Source: Symsagittifera roscoffensis (Eukaryota; Xenacoelomorpha; Acoela; Convolutidae). Taken from it: a stretch of 64,000 bases of DNA. The translations under genes were made by a program, and so were the position numbers. Below the pieces are notes generated by a model. It saw nothing but the letters and a program-made list of their open reading frames with translations. It searched no databases and was not told the DNA's origin. Location of the stretch: NCBI RefSeq assembly GCF_963678635.1, contig NC_087062.1, forward strand, positions 77,687,200 to 77,751,199. Direction: 5' to 3'. Of this stretch, positions 1-9,895 are shown piece after piece; positions within the stretch are counted from its first letter, which is position 1; every line of letters begins with the position of its first letter.

Positions 1-424
1 CGGACGTTTTTTCAAAACATAAGCCGGATATTGGTTGTTGTAATTTCGTATTTGTTAGAAGAAGGCGCAGATCCCCACAGGGAGGGCGCAAGGCGCATGA
101 CACCTCATAAAGCGAAAGCGTGCCGAGCCGAAATAGAAATGTTACTCGAATACGAAATGATAGAACCCTCAAAGTCACTTTGGGCTTGTGGAGCGGTCAA
201 GGCTAAAAAAAGGGGGACAGCTAAAATTCTGTTGCAATTTTCGCTACCTGAACAAGGTGACCATGTAGGACCCTTACCCAAAACCACGCACTGCACGAGA
301 GCCTCTCTAAAATAAGCGATGCCAAATTTTTCACTACGCTGGATCTGGGTTCTGCCTTCTAGCAGGTTCCTTTGCAGAATAAGGACAGAGAGAAGACTGG
401 ATTTGCATAAGACTTGGGCTTGCT
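1..424 (+). pseudogene. Ty3/gypsy reverse transcriptase fragment (front part)
   Basis: A degenerate copy of the start of an RNA-dependent DNA polymerase. Read in shifting frames it matches, residue for residue in many places, the intact RT at about 5993-6429 (HREGARRMTPHK, then LLEYEMIEPSKS, then DAKFFTTLDLGSAF). It carries in-frame stops and at least two frameshifts and ends abruptly after the motif equivalent to DLGL, before the YVDD active site. It is too divergent to be a simple duplicate of the downstream copy. The missing later part of such a gene appears at 26956-29115, so this may be one half of a split older insertion. It cannot encode an active enzyme. Confidence 0.85.
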
Positions 425-631
425 CCTGGCTATAACAATATAAAACAATATACGAAAACAATATAAAACAAAAAATGACAGTGACTTTGACACCAGATTA
501 GTTGGATCAAACCTTTATATTAATTAAATAGTATACCTAAACTGTTTTATAAGACCGATCGTTTCGATCATTTCAGCAATCTGAAAATGTGCCCGAGTGT
601 GGGGCGTTGTGAAGGGTTTTCAGATAGCTTG

Positions 632-836
632 CAACTTAGCTGGACCATTAGGAGACTTGACTGGAACAGGTGGCCAGTCGAGTGGGAGAGTGGTTCCTAG
701 AGACTTAGCTGGACCATTAGGAGACTTGACTGGAACAGGTGACCAGTCGAGTGGGAAAGTGGTTCACAGGGACTTAGCTGGACCATTAGGAGACTTGACT
801 GGAACAGGTGACCAGCCAAGTGGGAAAATTGTGCTG
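632..836 (+). repeat. 69-bp tandem repeat, about 3 units
   Basis: Three head-to-tail units begin near 635, 704 and 773. Each contains cttagctggaccattaggag and a segment gagtgggaaagtgg. The period is 69 bp, exactly 23 codons, so an open frame (597-953) runs through all units with the repeated peptide DLAGPLGDLTGTG. The last unit decays after about 825. It lies between the RT fragment and the gag-pol of the composite element, probably in its leader. Confidence 0.85.
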
Positions 837-1725
837 GTGATCAGGTGCAGGACAAGTCAAGGAAACAACCAGCACGGAATCAGAACAACAAGAGAGGACG
901 GGGGTGTTCTCAAGTTGGTCAAATGGGTATCGTTAAAATCCACATTACATTAGAGGAGATAAGTGTAAAGTTGGATAAGCGGAACCCCATTGTTTTGAGG
1001 AAGTTTTTACTCAAGCAGGCCTGGAAACAGGTCTACGGTTTTCTCTCGAGAGTCTTAGCACCCGGCGCTTAAGGGATTTTTCGGATTAAGAGGGCTAAAG
1101 AGGGGGAGGTTAGAAGGGGGGCTGGTTAGGTTAGAGGTTCGTGGTTGTAAAGTGTAAAAAAGGGGGACACATTAGAGTAACTAATTGATCGGCATCGTCG
1201 ATTTAGTTATATTAGATTTTTACACGCGTCGGTTATATGGAGCAGATATCCCAATTTAACATCGAATTAAGGTAAGTACCCTGGTCGGATCGGGAGGGGG
1301 GAACGGACATAGACAGTTTTTGTGATACCCCATAAGATCGCTAGCAGGGGGGAGGAGAACGCGTGGCAATCAGGTACCAGACATTTTTTTGTTGTTGTTC
1401 AGATAAAGGGCTGACACAAGTCACCTTTGAATTTTAGGTGGGTACATTTTTTTTTTTGCTTTTATCGATATTCATTTTTATTTTTATTTTTTTTTCTCTC
1501 TGTTAAATTTTTGACGCTTTTGGAGAAGAAAGTTTTAATCGGTTTTGGACAAACAGGTGGTCACAAGACACCTAGAACAAGTTGGGTTTCAACTTGCGGC
1601 AAAATATTAAAAGGAAATAAATACAAGGGAATTGGTGATTTTAACTTTTGGCCAGTAAGGTTGGGTTTTTTTGGGGGAAAATTTTTACTAGAGCTCGAGT
1701 GGTGGTACAAGGTACAGTGGTTCAA
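837..1725. other. Gene-free stretch upstream of minisatellites
   Basis: I see no gene here. Short open frames (845-1072, 1427-1858) show no recognisable domain. The part from 1080 to 1370 is G-rich with runs such as agaggggga and ggggggct; 1435-1500 is T-rich. It probably belongs to the 5-prime leader or LTR of the composite element, but I found no second copy that would identify an LTR. Confidence 0.4.
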
Positions 1726-1815
1726 GGCAGTCTTGGGACAGGCAGTCTTGGGACAGGCAGTCTTGGGACAGGCAGTCTTGGGACAGGCAGTCTTGGGACA
1801 AGCAGTCTTTGGACA
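1726..1815 (+). repeat. 15-bp minisatellite, 6 units
   Basis: Six perfect or near-perfect head-to-tail units of ggcagtcttgggaca, the last with two changes. It merges without a break into the 21-bp array that follows. The 21-bp unit ends in the same gtcttgggaca core, so the two arrays share an origin. Confidence 0.95.
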
Positions 1816-2046
1816 GTACCAGAAAGTCTTGGGACAGTACCAGAAAGTCTTGGGATAGTACCAGAAAGTCTTGGGACAGTACCAGAAAGTCTTGGGACAG
1901 TACCATAAAGTCTTGGGACAGTACCAGAAAGTCTTGGGACAGTACCAGAAAGACTTGGGACAGTACCAGAAAGTGTTGGGACAGTACATAGAAGTGTTGG
2001 GACAGTACATAGAAGTGTTGGGATAGTACAAAGAAGTGGTGTGACG
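1816..2046 (+). repeat. 21-bp minisatellite, 11 units
   Basis: Eleven units built on gtaccagaaag plus tcttgggaca, drifting towards the right end (gtacatagaagtg). The period is a multiple of three, so both strands stay open through the array: 1427-1858 on plus and 1561-2031 on minus, the latter reading YCPKTFW repeats. I treat the frames as by-products of repeat period and not as genes. The array sits about 380 bp upstream of the gag start. Confidence 0.95.
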
Positions 2047-2422
2047 GTACTAAAGGGTCTTAAGACAGGTTGAAATAACTAAATCAAAAGCAATAGGACT
2101 AGTCGGAACGTTAAATCGTGATAGATCGGATTCTGTTGGGATCGCGAATTAGTAAAATTTTAATAAATCTTAAAGGGAATAGGAACGTTGTTTTTCTTTA
2201 TTATTATATTTATCATAAAAAATGTTATTTTTTATTTTTAGAATAGGATTTTGTAAATAGTAATATGGTAAATAGAAATAATTGTAAATAAAAATCATCA
2301 GACGGAGCAGGGTACCGATAGCTGAAAAAAGAGCTACGGAATCAAAGACAAAATGTAACTCGTCGCAACAAAAAAAGACATCGGTTGGCCCAAGAATAAC
2401 AAGAAAGAACTTTTCAGTGAGC
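2047..2422. other. Untranslated leader before gag
   Basis: AT-rich spacer between the minisatellites and the first gag ATG at 2423. No motif recognised. A primer-binding site beginning TGG could not be assigned because no LTR end was found. Confidence 0.4.
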
Positions 2423-3412
2423 ATGGTCAACACAAGAAGTTCAAAAGAGAAGACGAAAGAGGGCGCGGAAGGGAAACAAACGGAACCCGCCATTGAGATT
2501 GACCTCGAAACACCAGACCAGCGTGTTGATGAGGTGGGGAAGAAGACGACGGATTCGACACCGATGCCGAATGCAGAGGAACAAAATCAAAAGTCGATGG
2601 AATTCTCGCCGATAGACACTGTGGAAGACACAACGGGCAACACGCCAGAAACAGTAAAGGACGAGTCATTTACAGAAAGGATAGCAATGATGGTCGGGAT
2701 GAAATCAAGAGACATAGTGACGGAAGAACCGAAAGCCGAGAAAGGCAAAACATTTGGAACAGTTTCCACGATAACGACAGAGGCCAACCAAGACGACGAC
2801 CAGGTTAAACAGAGGGCAGCAGCCAACAATACGGCAAAAGCTGACCATGAAACAACAACTTCTCTTGAGATGGGCGATTTGATGGCGAAGCTAGAGCAGA
2901 TCGACAAGAGACTAAAGCACAGCGAGGAGGACAGGGAGGTGATAAAGAAAGAATTAAGATACAACAAACACGAGTACCTGGACAACTATTTCAATCTGGC
3001 GAGGGCGACAGAAGAAAAGCTTCAGCAGATGTCAGACAAGGTAGAGGCCACTGATGGAGAGCGATATAAGAACATTAAAAAAGGCATGCAAGAGATGAAG
3101 CAACGGTATGACGCTGTGAACAGCCAGTTAGGGAGTCTAGAAACGAGAATGGATACCATGAGAAGAGACCAAGCTGAGAGTTCATGTGCCATACCGGCAA
3201 AACTAAATGCCATCTTGAGAAACTCGACATCACAAGATAGGTCGGCAACGGATCAGACGCAAGGTAACAGAGTTGATTTCGTGGAACCACCACGGAACAA
3301 ACGGCAGTCAACGCCGTTACCATTACCCCGGGATGCAGCGAGCACAGCACCGGGGGGGGACAAAGACAATTATGAAAAATGGAACCGCAAATACGATGAG
3401 TGGTCCAGGTGA
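2423..3412 (+). CDS. Gag-like protein, N-terminal part with coiled coil
   Basis: A frame of about 329 residues from the ATG at 2423 (the frame is open a little further upstream, but this is the first ATG). The first 150 residues are acidic, Thr/Glu/Lys-rich and probably disordered. About residues 150-245 are heptad-like and charged (MGDLMAKLEQIDKRLKHSEE and onward), which predicts a coiled coil. The end is Pro-rich and then NYEKWNRKYDEWSR. The frame stops at 3412 but sense continues in another frame from about 3405 (see the next entry), so this is the front of a longer structural protein that would assemble the element's particle. Assignment as Gag rests on position before the capsid-like segment, CCHC knuckles and pol. 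Confidence 0.7.
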   Translation: MVNTRSSKEKTKEGAEGKQTEPAIEIDLETPDQRVDEVGKKTTDSTPMPNAEEQNQKSMEFSPIDTVEDTTGNTPETVKDESFTERIAMMVGMKSRDIVTEEPKAEKGKTFGTVSTITTEANQDDDQVKQRAAANNTAKADHETTTSLEMGDLMAKLEQIDKRLKHSEEDREVIKKELRYNKHEYLDNYFNLARATEEKLQQMSDKVEATDGERYKNIKKGMQEMKQRYDAVNSQLGSLETRMDTMRRDQAESSCAIPAKLNAILRNSTSQDRSATDQTQGNRVDFVEPPRNKRQSTPLPLPRDAASTAPGGDKDNYEKWNRKYDEWSR

Positions 3413-3970
3413 TTCCACGACCTACAATAATGCGGGACCTGATGCCATGACATGGGCCAGCACCTGGGAAATGATGAATAGAACATTGGAAGCGTTCGCC
3501 ACGAGAAACACTGAATCGAGTGAGAGAGGAGGTGGAAAATCCAGGAAAACCTTCAAGAAGCCAAAAGAATTTAAGGATGACTCAGACGGATGATCGATAC
3601 CTGGGTAGAAGTCATGAGATTACATTTGGAACAGGACAACTTAAACGACGAGAGACAAGCCTGCACAGTGATACTCAGTAACTTAGAAGGCGCGGCATTG
3701 AAATGCGTAGTTGCAAAGAAGGAAGAGGAACGCGATACAGCGGGCAAGATCTTCGAGATATTGTTGAATCGATTCGGGTCAGGCATGAAGGGTCACCAAG
3801 CGATGATGAGATTCGAAAAAAGGAGGCAAGGAGACGATGAATCAATTGATCGGTTCCTAGATGATCTCGAGAGCTTGAGACGAAGGAGTGATCCTGAAGA
3901 GTCAACAAACAGAAGGAACTTTAGCATTGCCTCGAAGTTCATCGATGGGGTAAAAAAATTGACGACTTGA
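3390..3970 (+). CDS. Gag capsid-like segment, frameshifted
   Basis: Two overlapping frames (3273-3593, then 3590-3970) continue the Gag reading. The second holds a compact helical segment with IDTWVEVMRLHLE, ILLNRFGS and IDRFLDDLESLRRRS, the pattern of a Ty3/gypsy retrotransposon capsid (helical domain followed by a conserved F/W-L-x-L-rich part). The frame changes near 3405 and near 3585, and the reading is lost again at a run of seven A at about 3952-3958, after which sense (DDLRTLLATYYT) resumes in another frame. Breaks at homopolymers may be decay or uncorrected sequence errors. Confidence 0.65.
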
Positions 3971-4001
3971 GAACACTGTTAGCAACGTACTATACACGGA
4001 C

Positions 4002-4238
4002 ATGGAAAAACGTAGATCATGCGCAAACTGCAGGTCAGCTGATCATCACGTGGCGGATTGTACAACATACAAACAGGGCTTGAAGAGTCTGGGATATGCA
4101 CCCGATGAGGAAGATATGAGCCAGATGGAGGAACAAGAGTATTATAGTGGCTTGATCATCAAGATAGGTGCGAGATGTTTCTTCTGCAATCAAGAAAGGC
4201 ACTTTAGGATGGGCTGTCTTTGTTTTGGGAGGCAGTGA
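4002..4238 (+). CDS. Gag nucleocapsid part with two CCHC zinc knuckles
   Basis: Seventy-eight residues from the ATG at 4002. Two exact C-x2-C-x4-H-x4-C knuckles are visible: CANCRSADHHVADC near residues 8-21 and CFFCNQERHFRMGC near 60-73. Such knuckles bind genomic RNA during particle assembly in retroelements. The frame ends at a TGA at 4238 and coding sense continues in the next entry. It lies between the capsid-like segment and protease, as expected for nucleocapsid. Confidence 0.8.
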   Translation: MEKRRSCANCRSADHHVADCTTYKQGLKSLGYAPDEEDMSQMEEQEYYSGLIIKIGARCFFCNQERHFRMGCLCFGRQ

Positions 4239-4259
4239 AGAACCAGAGTCACCCCAAGC

Positions 4260-4775
4260 ATGGTGCAGAACCAGAAAAACAGACAAACCGAGTATGAAAC
4301 AAAACATTCGGAAGCACCGAGTGCGGAACTACCAACGAAGACGGTGAAAGCCGTAACGCAGGTCAACAGTGCAATAGAGGATACGGCCAAAAATGCCCTA
4401 GAGATAAATTATGAGAATGTAGGGGCAGAAGCTATCAACAAAGTCAAACAGGACCTAGCGACGAAGGAAATAGAGCAACGATTGAAACAGGAAATTGAAA
4501 AGCAGAAGATAAATGAGACGTTAGGTTGTTCGGTGCCGGTGCCAGACGCCGTAGCAGGGTCGACAAAGAGTGGAAATTGCAACACTCTGAAAATGTTGAC
4601 GGAAAAGCCATTCGGCATAACAAAGATCGGGGCCAGAATAATGTCAATAATCACTGTGGGCGGCCATGAAGTAACGAGGAACTTGAACGAACCAAGCGAT
4701 CAGACAGTAATGCACATTGACGTGTACGCAGATTACTTGAGTGCGATAAGCCCACAGACGACGGACGACGTCTAG
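4260..4775 (+). CDS. Gag-protease spacer region, Lys/Glu-rich
   Basis: 171 residues in the same frame as the zinc-knuckle segment. The first two thirds are Lys/Glu/Gln-rich and helix-prone (VKQDLATKEIEQRLKQEIEK, followed by more of the same). The last part (ITVGGHEVTRNLNEPSDQTV) is more globular and leads into the protease. The TAG at 4773-4775 is out of step with the following frame, which begins sense at about 4765, so a one-base shift separates it from the protease segment. No enzymatic motif was seen. Confidence 0.55.
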   Translation: MVQNQKNRQTEYETKHSEAPSAELPTKTVKAVTQVNSAIEDTAKNALEINYENVGAEAINKVKQDLATKEIEQRLKQEIEKQKINETLGCSVPVPDAVAGSTKSGNCNTLKMLTEKPFGITKIGARIMSIITVGGHEVTRNLNEPSDQTVMHIDVYADYLSAISPQTTDDV

Positions 4776-4779
4776 AGCC

Positions 4780-5715
4780 TTGAGGGCGCTACTCACGAGA
4801 GGTGGCAGCAAGTCAGTCCATGTTGAAAACAGATATACAGAAGCTTATGGTCCGCAGATGGTGATGCTTAACATAGATGGGATAAACATCTATACGAAAA
4901 CCATGATAACATGTGATGAAGATCTAGTGGGACAGATCTACGTGGGCAAAGAAGAACTAAAAGTGAGATCGATTGGACACTGCGCCATGCTGGAAGAAAA
5001 TGCAATGCACATCGGGACGGAAGTGGACGTGTCAGCACACGTGCTTGACATAAGTGGCAAAAAGACTCAGTTACGTGGGTTACTTGATACGGGAGCGGTC
5101 TTGAGTGTTATACCAATCGAAACTTGGGAACGAATGGGTTTTGACAAAGAAGACTTGATAGATTCAAGAATACGGCTATCAGCTGCGAACAAAGGGGCGC
5201 TGCGGGTACTAGGCAGAACACCAATAATAGCCCTAAATCTAGGGGAACGCAACCTGTGGATGAGTTTTCTAGTGGTGGAAAACCTAGACGAGTCTGACCA
5301 GTTCATTTTAGGCAGAGACTTCATCAGGAACTTCGACGTAAAGATTGATCTGAACAATGCCATGTTTAGGATTCGAAAACCGGATAGGAAGTACGTAATT
5401 AAACCGGTAAATCTGATAATGGCAAATAAGAATAAAGTGCCGGTGTCCTTGAATAGAAGGGTAAAGCTGAAAGCGAACGAAGCGGCAATTGTAGGCTTAC
5501 GGATGAAAAATTTTAATGAGTTAAGTGATAGTAAGCAAGTCTGCATAGTTCCCAATCCAAACAGTCAAAGTGCTGCTGTTTTAGGAAGATCCTTCTCGAT
5601 AACCAAGAGCGGTCTCTGCGTCAGCGTCTTGTTGAATACTCTTGACATACCCATAATAATCCAGAAGGGAAGCAAGTCGGGATATGCCTTACCCGTGAAA
5701 ACCGATATGAAATGA
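4780..5715 (+). CDS. Retropepsin-type aspartic protease
   Basis: A frame of 311 residues (no ATG at its start; it is a continuation of the upstream polyprotein). The catalytic loop is LLDTGAVLSVIP (Asp103-Thr-Gly), and the conserved C-terminal motif FILGRDFIRNF is at about 176-185. These are the two hallmarks of a retroviral-type aspartic protease, which works as a homodimer to process Gag and Pol. About 70 residues of unknown fold precede the catalytic loop, and about 110 residues follow, including a segment running into the RT region. The motif residues are intact. It reads in a different frame from its upstream neighbour. Confidence 0.9.
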   Translation: MRALLTRGGSKSVHVENRYTEAYGPQMVMLNIDGINIYTKTMITCDEDLVGQIYVGKEELKVRSIGHCAMLEENAMHIGTEVDVSAHVLDISGKKTQLRGLLDTGAVLSVIPIETWERMGFDKEDLIDSRIRLSAANKGALRVLGRTPIIALNLGERNLWMSFLVVENLDESDQFILGRDFIRNFDVKIDLNNAMFRIRKPDRKYVIKPVNLIMANKNKVPVSLNRRVKLKANEAAIVGLRMKNFNELSDSKQVCIVPNPNSQSAAVLGRSFSITKSGLCVSVLLNTLDIPIIIQKGSKSGYALPVKTDMK

Positions 5716-5894
5716 CTGAAAATGTAAAAGAGAATGAAGTAATTTAATTTCCCAATCACAGGGACAAGATTTGTATCTTGAGACGATTGAATTAAATAAA
5801 AAGTTCATCAGGTCTTGTAAAGTCACTTAAGTAAGAGACAGACGATGGACTATCGAGTTGTTCAAATTTCCCAGAAAGACCAACACTAGAGGAA

Positions 5895-8036
5895 ATGGAA
5901 ATGGATAAACCAGTTTTACCGGAAATAGAGCATTTAATGGGTAAGGTAACGGATGAACAACTCTAGGCCATCAAGGACGTACTAGAGCGGAACGAGGAAG
6001 TTTTTTCGAGACATAAAGCAGACATTGAATGTTGTAATTTTGTTGAACATGAAATAGAGCTTGGGGCGTCCGCGGTACCGCACAGGGAGGGGGCGAGGCG
6101 CATGACCCCACACAAATCGGATGCGGGTAGAAAAGAGATAGAGACACTACTAGAGTATGACATGATAGAACCATCCAAATCACCGCAGGCGTGTGGAGTA
6201 GTGATGGCCAAAAAGAAAGGCGACCAATTGAGGTTTTGTTGTGACTTTCGGTACCTGAACTCCGTCACGGTGAAGGATGCCTATCCCATACCTAGGATTG
6301 ATGAGAGCCTTTCGAAGTTAGGTGATGCAAAGTTTTTTACGAGTCTTGATTTAGGTTCGGCTTTTTGGCAAGTCCCGTTGAGGAAGCAGGACAGGGACAA
6401 AACAGGGTTCGCCTGCGAGTTAGGGCTGTTTCAATGGAAACGGATGCCATTTGGTCTTTGCAATGCCACGGCTACATTCCAACGGTTGATGGCACATGTA
6501 TTGATAGGTGTGACAAAGAAGTATGGCAATCTGGTAATGTGCTACGTGGATGACGTGGTATTAGCGACGCCTACACTGGAAGATCACATCGAGCGACTGG
6601 ACGAGGTGTTTGGATGCATGAAGAGACCGGGGCTAAAGTGCAAACCATCAAAGTGCGAGATACTCAAGGATTCAATAAAATACTTGGGGAGGATGGTGGA
6701 CAGGCACGGCATCAGACCAGATCCAGATGCAGTTGAAGCAGTGCTAACTTGGAAATCGCCAAAAACGGAACACCAGTTGATGAGCTTCCTGGGTTTCGCG
6801 AACTATTACAGGGAATTCATCATGGGTTATGCGGATAAAGTATACCCGATGCAACAATTAATGAGACACAAGGGCAAGAAGTTGACGTGGAACAACGCAG
6901 CGGAAGAATCATTCCAGAGAATAAAGAAAGAGTTGTGCGAGGCACCGGTGTTAGGGATGCCAACGGAGAAAGGGATGTACGTAATGGATACGGATGCGTC
7001 GGTAGACGCGATTTCTGGAACTCTCCATCAAGAACAGGAATGGAACGGGAGGGCAGTCTTGAGACCAATAGCATACGTTAGCAAAATCTTGAGTGATACG
7101 GAAATGAAGTACGGGGCGGCGAAAGCGGAGATGTTCGCGGTGATTACCTTTGTCGAGAAATATAGGGCATACCTAGGCAGCGAGCTATTCAAGTTGCGAG
7201 TCGACAACAGGGCACTCAGCTGGCTGAAGACGTACTCAATTGACCAGAGCTACATTGGGAGGTGGGTAGTCCGCCTGGACGGTTACAACATGATAATTGA
7301 GCACAGAACAAGAGACAAACATCAAAATGCCGATAGCTTGAGTAAGAAGACGGAGTTTTACGAGAGACAGGAACAGAGGGAGGCGAATAGGCCAGAAATA
7401 AAAGAGGGCTTCTCCTTCATGGATAAAGAAACGTATGATAATCTTCTACTCACGAGATGGCTCGACAAGTCAGGCAAACCGATAGAAGATCACCCCGAAT
7501 TACCAAAAGAGCCTACGGAGAAAACAATCTTGAAGAGGACCAGAGGGATGCCAATAGGGATAATGCTCAAGTCAAAAATTGTGAGGGAGACACTGAAGGC
7601 GAAGGGCTATGATCTCAACCAGGTAAAAACTGGAGAGGCACAGATAGATGAGAACTTAATGAAATTACTCGAGAAACTGGCAGATGATAAACCCGTGATC
7701 GAAGGAAGGGATAAGGAGGAACCGGAAGTCACGATACTGCGAAGGAGTGGGACAGTTGTCGGTGAAAACTCCTTAGAAGGGAGAAATCTTGACGGGAAAG
7801 AAGTCGTGCAGTCACTGGTTGACAAAATCCCTGATGACATACTCGAGCGGACTCGGGTTAGGAAAAGAAAGTGGCGTTTAAGGAGGAAGTTGAACACCTT
7901 GGAATGGGTCAAGAGTCCGGGGAGTGGTGGCCCACAGAGGAGGAAGATGTTGGAGAAGGAAAATTGTCCGGGGAGCGTGAAGAATGGGACGAAGATTCGG
8001 AGGGCAGCAGTGACGACCAGGATAGTCTGTGCATGA
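5895..8036 (+). CDS. Reverse transcriptase and RNase H (Ty3/gypsy)
   Basis: The frame runs from the ATG at 5895 but has one in-frame TAG at 5964-5966; from there it is open to 8036. Counting from 6102, RT motifs are LDLGSAFWQV (Asp83), MPFGLCNATATFQ (115-127) and the active site CYVDDVV (Asp150-Asp151), then YLGRMVDRHG and FLGFANYYREFI. RNase H follows with acidic residues in MDTDAS (Asp298), KAEMFAV (Glu343), RVDNRAL (Asp368) and NADSLSKK (Asp411). The domain would copy element RNA into DNA. The last 55 residues (after about 7865) are out of frame: sense passes to the frame starting at 7871. Key catalytic residues are all present. Confidence 0.93.
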
Positions 8037-8704
8037 TACTGGCGGAAGAGAAGATGAGACACCGCGACAGGGAGCTGCAGACGGATCCCTCATCAGGAAC
8101 ATACAACTTGGATCAGCAAGAAGTGCGGGGAGGTGAAGAGCTTGAGAAAATTGCAGTATCGAGGAAACCGTTCAGGGAACTATCTTGCAACTCGAATTTC
8201 AGAACAAATTTGGTGCCAGAGGACGATAGAAAGAGCATGAAAAGGATAGTGTGCGTTAAGCTGAAAGATGACATCCACAGCCCGGGGGAAATGAATGGTC
8301 AGATGATGGCACTAAAGGAACATGTCAAGGCGAGATACCGGCTGTCGGATCTAATAAGGACCCAAAAGAATGACAAGATGACAAGTAACCTCTCCAAATG
8401 GATCCGGACGGGATCCAAAGAGAAGGGGGACCTGGAAGAAGACAGCTACAAGATCTTGAGCCAGTTCTACAAGGAAAGAAAGGATTTACTCTATCACACG
8501 GCTGATGGGGTGGTAGCGTGCAAGAGAAAGGATGAGGAGAAGATTCTGCACAAGCATAAACTCATCGTATTGCCACAGTTGTATCAGACTGAAGTGTTTT
8601 TCAGATCGCACGATCAAATGGGGCACCAGGGGATAGACAAGGTGCAACAGAGAATACTTCACAGGTTTGACTGGCCAGGATTAAGGAAAGCCTGCGAGAG
8701 ATGA
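7871..8704 (+). CDS. RNase H-integrase linker and integrase zinc-binding domain
   Basis: 277 residues continuing pol after a frameshift near 7865-7875. The first half is acidic and poorly structured (WDEDSEGSSDDQDS). The end is the integrase N-terminal domain: two His in FRSHDQMGHQG, then RFDWPGLRKACER. A TGA at 8702-8704 interrupts it. The two Cys that complete the HHCC zinc site (CLAC) lie just beyond, in the same frame, at about 8714-8725. So a single in-frame stop separates the His pair from the Cys pair. Confidence 0.85.
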   Translation: MAFKEEVEHLGMGQESGEWWPTEEEDVGEGKLSGEREEWDEDSEGSSDDQDSLCMILAEEKMRHRDRELQTDPSSGTYNLDQQEVRGGEELEKIAVSRKPFRELSCNSNFRTNLVPEDDRKSMKRIVCVKLKDDIHSPGEMNGQMMALKEHVKARYRLSDLIRTQKNDKMTSNLSKWIRTGSKEKGDLEEDSYKILSQFYKERKDLLYHTADGVVACKRKDEEKILHKHKLIVLPQLYQTEVFFRSHDQMGHQGIDKVQQRILHRFDWPGLRKACER

Positions 8705-8731
8705 GTAAATGCATGCCTAGCATGTCTGCAA

Positions 8732-9895
8732 GTGAAAGACCCAAAGAAAATGAAGTTTCCACTCAAGTCCGTTGAGAGCTCGGAGTTCAACGAAGTTGTG
8801 CAAATAGACCACCAAAAGATCTGTATGACAGAGTCAGGATATAACCAGATACTAGTCATAATAGATCACTTCACAAAGCTGGCGGAAGCGGTGCCGTGTC
8901 AGACAGCCTCGGCAGAGGAAACTTGTGACCACCTGATAACACACTGGATATCACGGTATGGCTGTCCCATGACATTTCAGTCGGAAAACGGCAAAGCCTT
9001 CGTGGGGGACTTAACGAAAGAATTGATGAAGAGGTCTCACATAGCTCAAGCGCACTCAACGACCTACCATCCCCAGACCAATGGGTTGGTGGAGAGGCAG
9101 AATAGAACGTTGGTGAACATGCTGAGAGTATACTGCTCAAGGCACATGACGGATTGGGATAAGTATCTGCCGCAGGTGGTAGGGGCGTACAACAGTACGC
9201 AACACTCAACAACAGGAATCAGTCCCTTCATGATGTTGACGGGCAAGGAAAGAGCGATGCCCCTAACATTTTTTTACCCGGAGTACGAAGGGAAAAAGAC
9301 GGCGTCTCAAGCTTATGTGAAAGAAGCGATCAGGAGACAGCAGGAATTAAACGAGCTCTGCAGAAGGAATACTGCGCAAGCACAAATGAGACAGCGCAAG
9401 AAATACGATGAGAAGATACTGCAAGCGAAACCATACGCAGTGGGCCAGTACGTGTGGGTCTTCCAGAATGTCATACCTCCCAAAGGTACAAAGAAACTAC
9501 TCAAGAAATGGAGAGGACCGTTCATGATAACGGAAGTGCACCAGCAAGGACGGTTTTATCGCTTGAGTACGGGGCGTGCAGCGCATTATGAAAACTTGAA
9601 ACCTCATGTCCCATCCCTAGAAGACTGGTGCGTACCGCAGAACATGGAGGGACTCGAGTACCTATTGGTGGAACCAGCTTGCGAGGTGAATGAAAAAGGC
9701 ACCCGAGAGAAAAATGATGGCAACGAGGGCTTGAGTCTGGATGACAATGAAAAAATAGAAGTGGATTCAGAGGCAGAGTCCTTTGTGGAAGAAGACTGGA
9801 ACGATCCGGAGCAGGACGAGGTGCCAAAGTGGACGGAACCGGACTTGCCGATAACGCAGGAACCAGGAGCGGTAATCGTAAACGGACGGGCATGA
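8732..9895 (+). CDS. Integrase catalytic core and GPF domain
   Basis: 387 residues in the same frame as the preceding segment, the true start lying upstream of the TGA at 8704. The RNase H-like core shows VVQIDHQK (first acidic residue, Asp26), QSENGKAF (Glu85 where the family usually has Asp) and NGLVERQNRTL (Glu121). The spacing Glu85-Glu121 leaves 35 residues between, as in DD35E enzymes. The C-terminal module contains KKWRGPFMITEV, the GPY/F motif of Ty3/gypsy integrases, then an acidic tail. It would insert element DNA into the host chromosome. The Asp-to-Glu change may reduce or abolish activity. Confidence 0.92.
   Translation: MKDPKKMKFPLKSVESSEFNEVVQIDHQKICMTESGYNQILVIIDHFTKLAEAVPCQTASAEETCDHLITHWISRYGCPMTFQSENGKAFVGDLTKELMKRSHIAQAHSTTYHPQTNGLVERQNRTLVNMLRVYCSRHMTDWDKYLPQVVGAYNSTQHSTTGISPFMMLTGKERAMPLTFFYPEYEGKKTASQAYVKEAIRRQQELNELCRRNTAQAQMRQRKKYDEKILQAKPYAVGQYVWVFQNVIPPKGTKKLLKKWRGPFMITEVHQQGRFYRLSTGRAAHYENLKPHVPSLEDWCVPQNMEGLEYLLVEPACEVNEKGTREKNDGNEGLSLDDNEKIEVDSEAESFVEEDWNDPEQDEVPKWTEPDLPITQEPGAVIVNGRA

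Noticed and set aside
1561..2031. 156-residue minus-strand frame of YCPKTFW repeats
   Set aside because: Its openness follows from the 15- and 21-bp repeat periods; no start context, domain or flanking coding sense.
1726..2046. CRISPR array
   Set aside because: Repeats are directly contiguous without spacers and lie in a eukaryotic retroelement.
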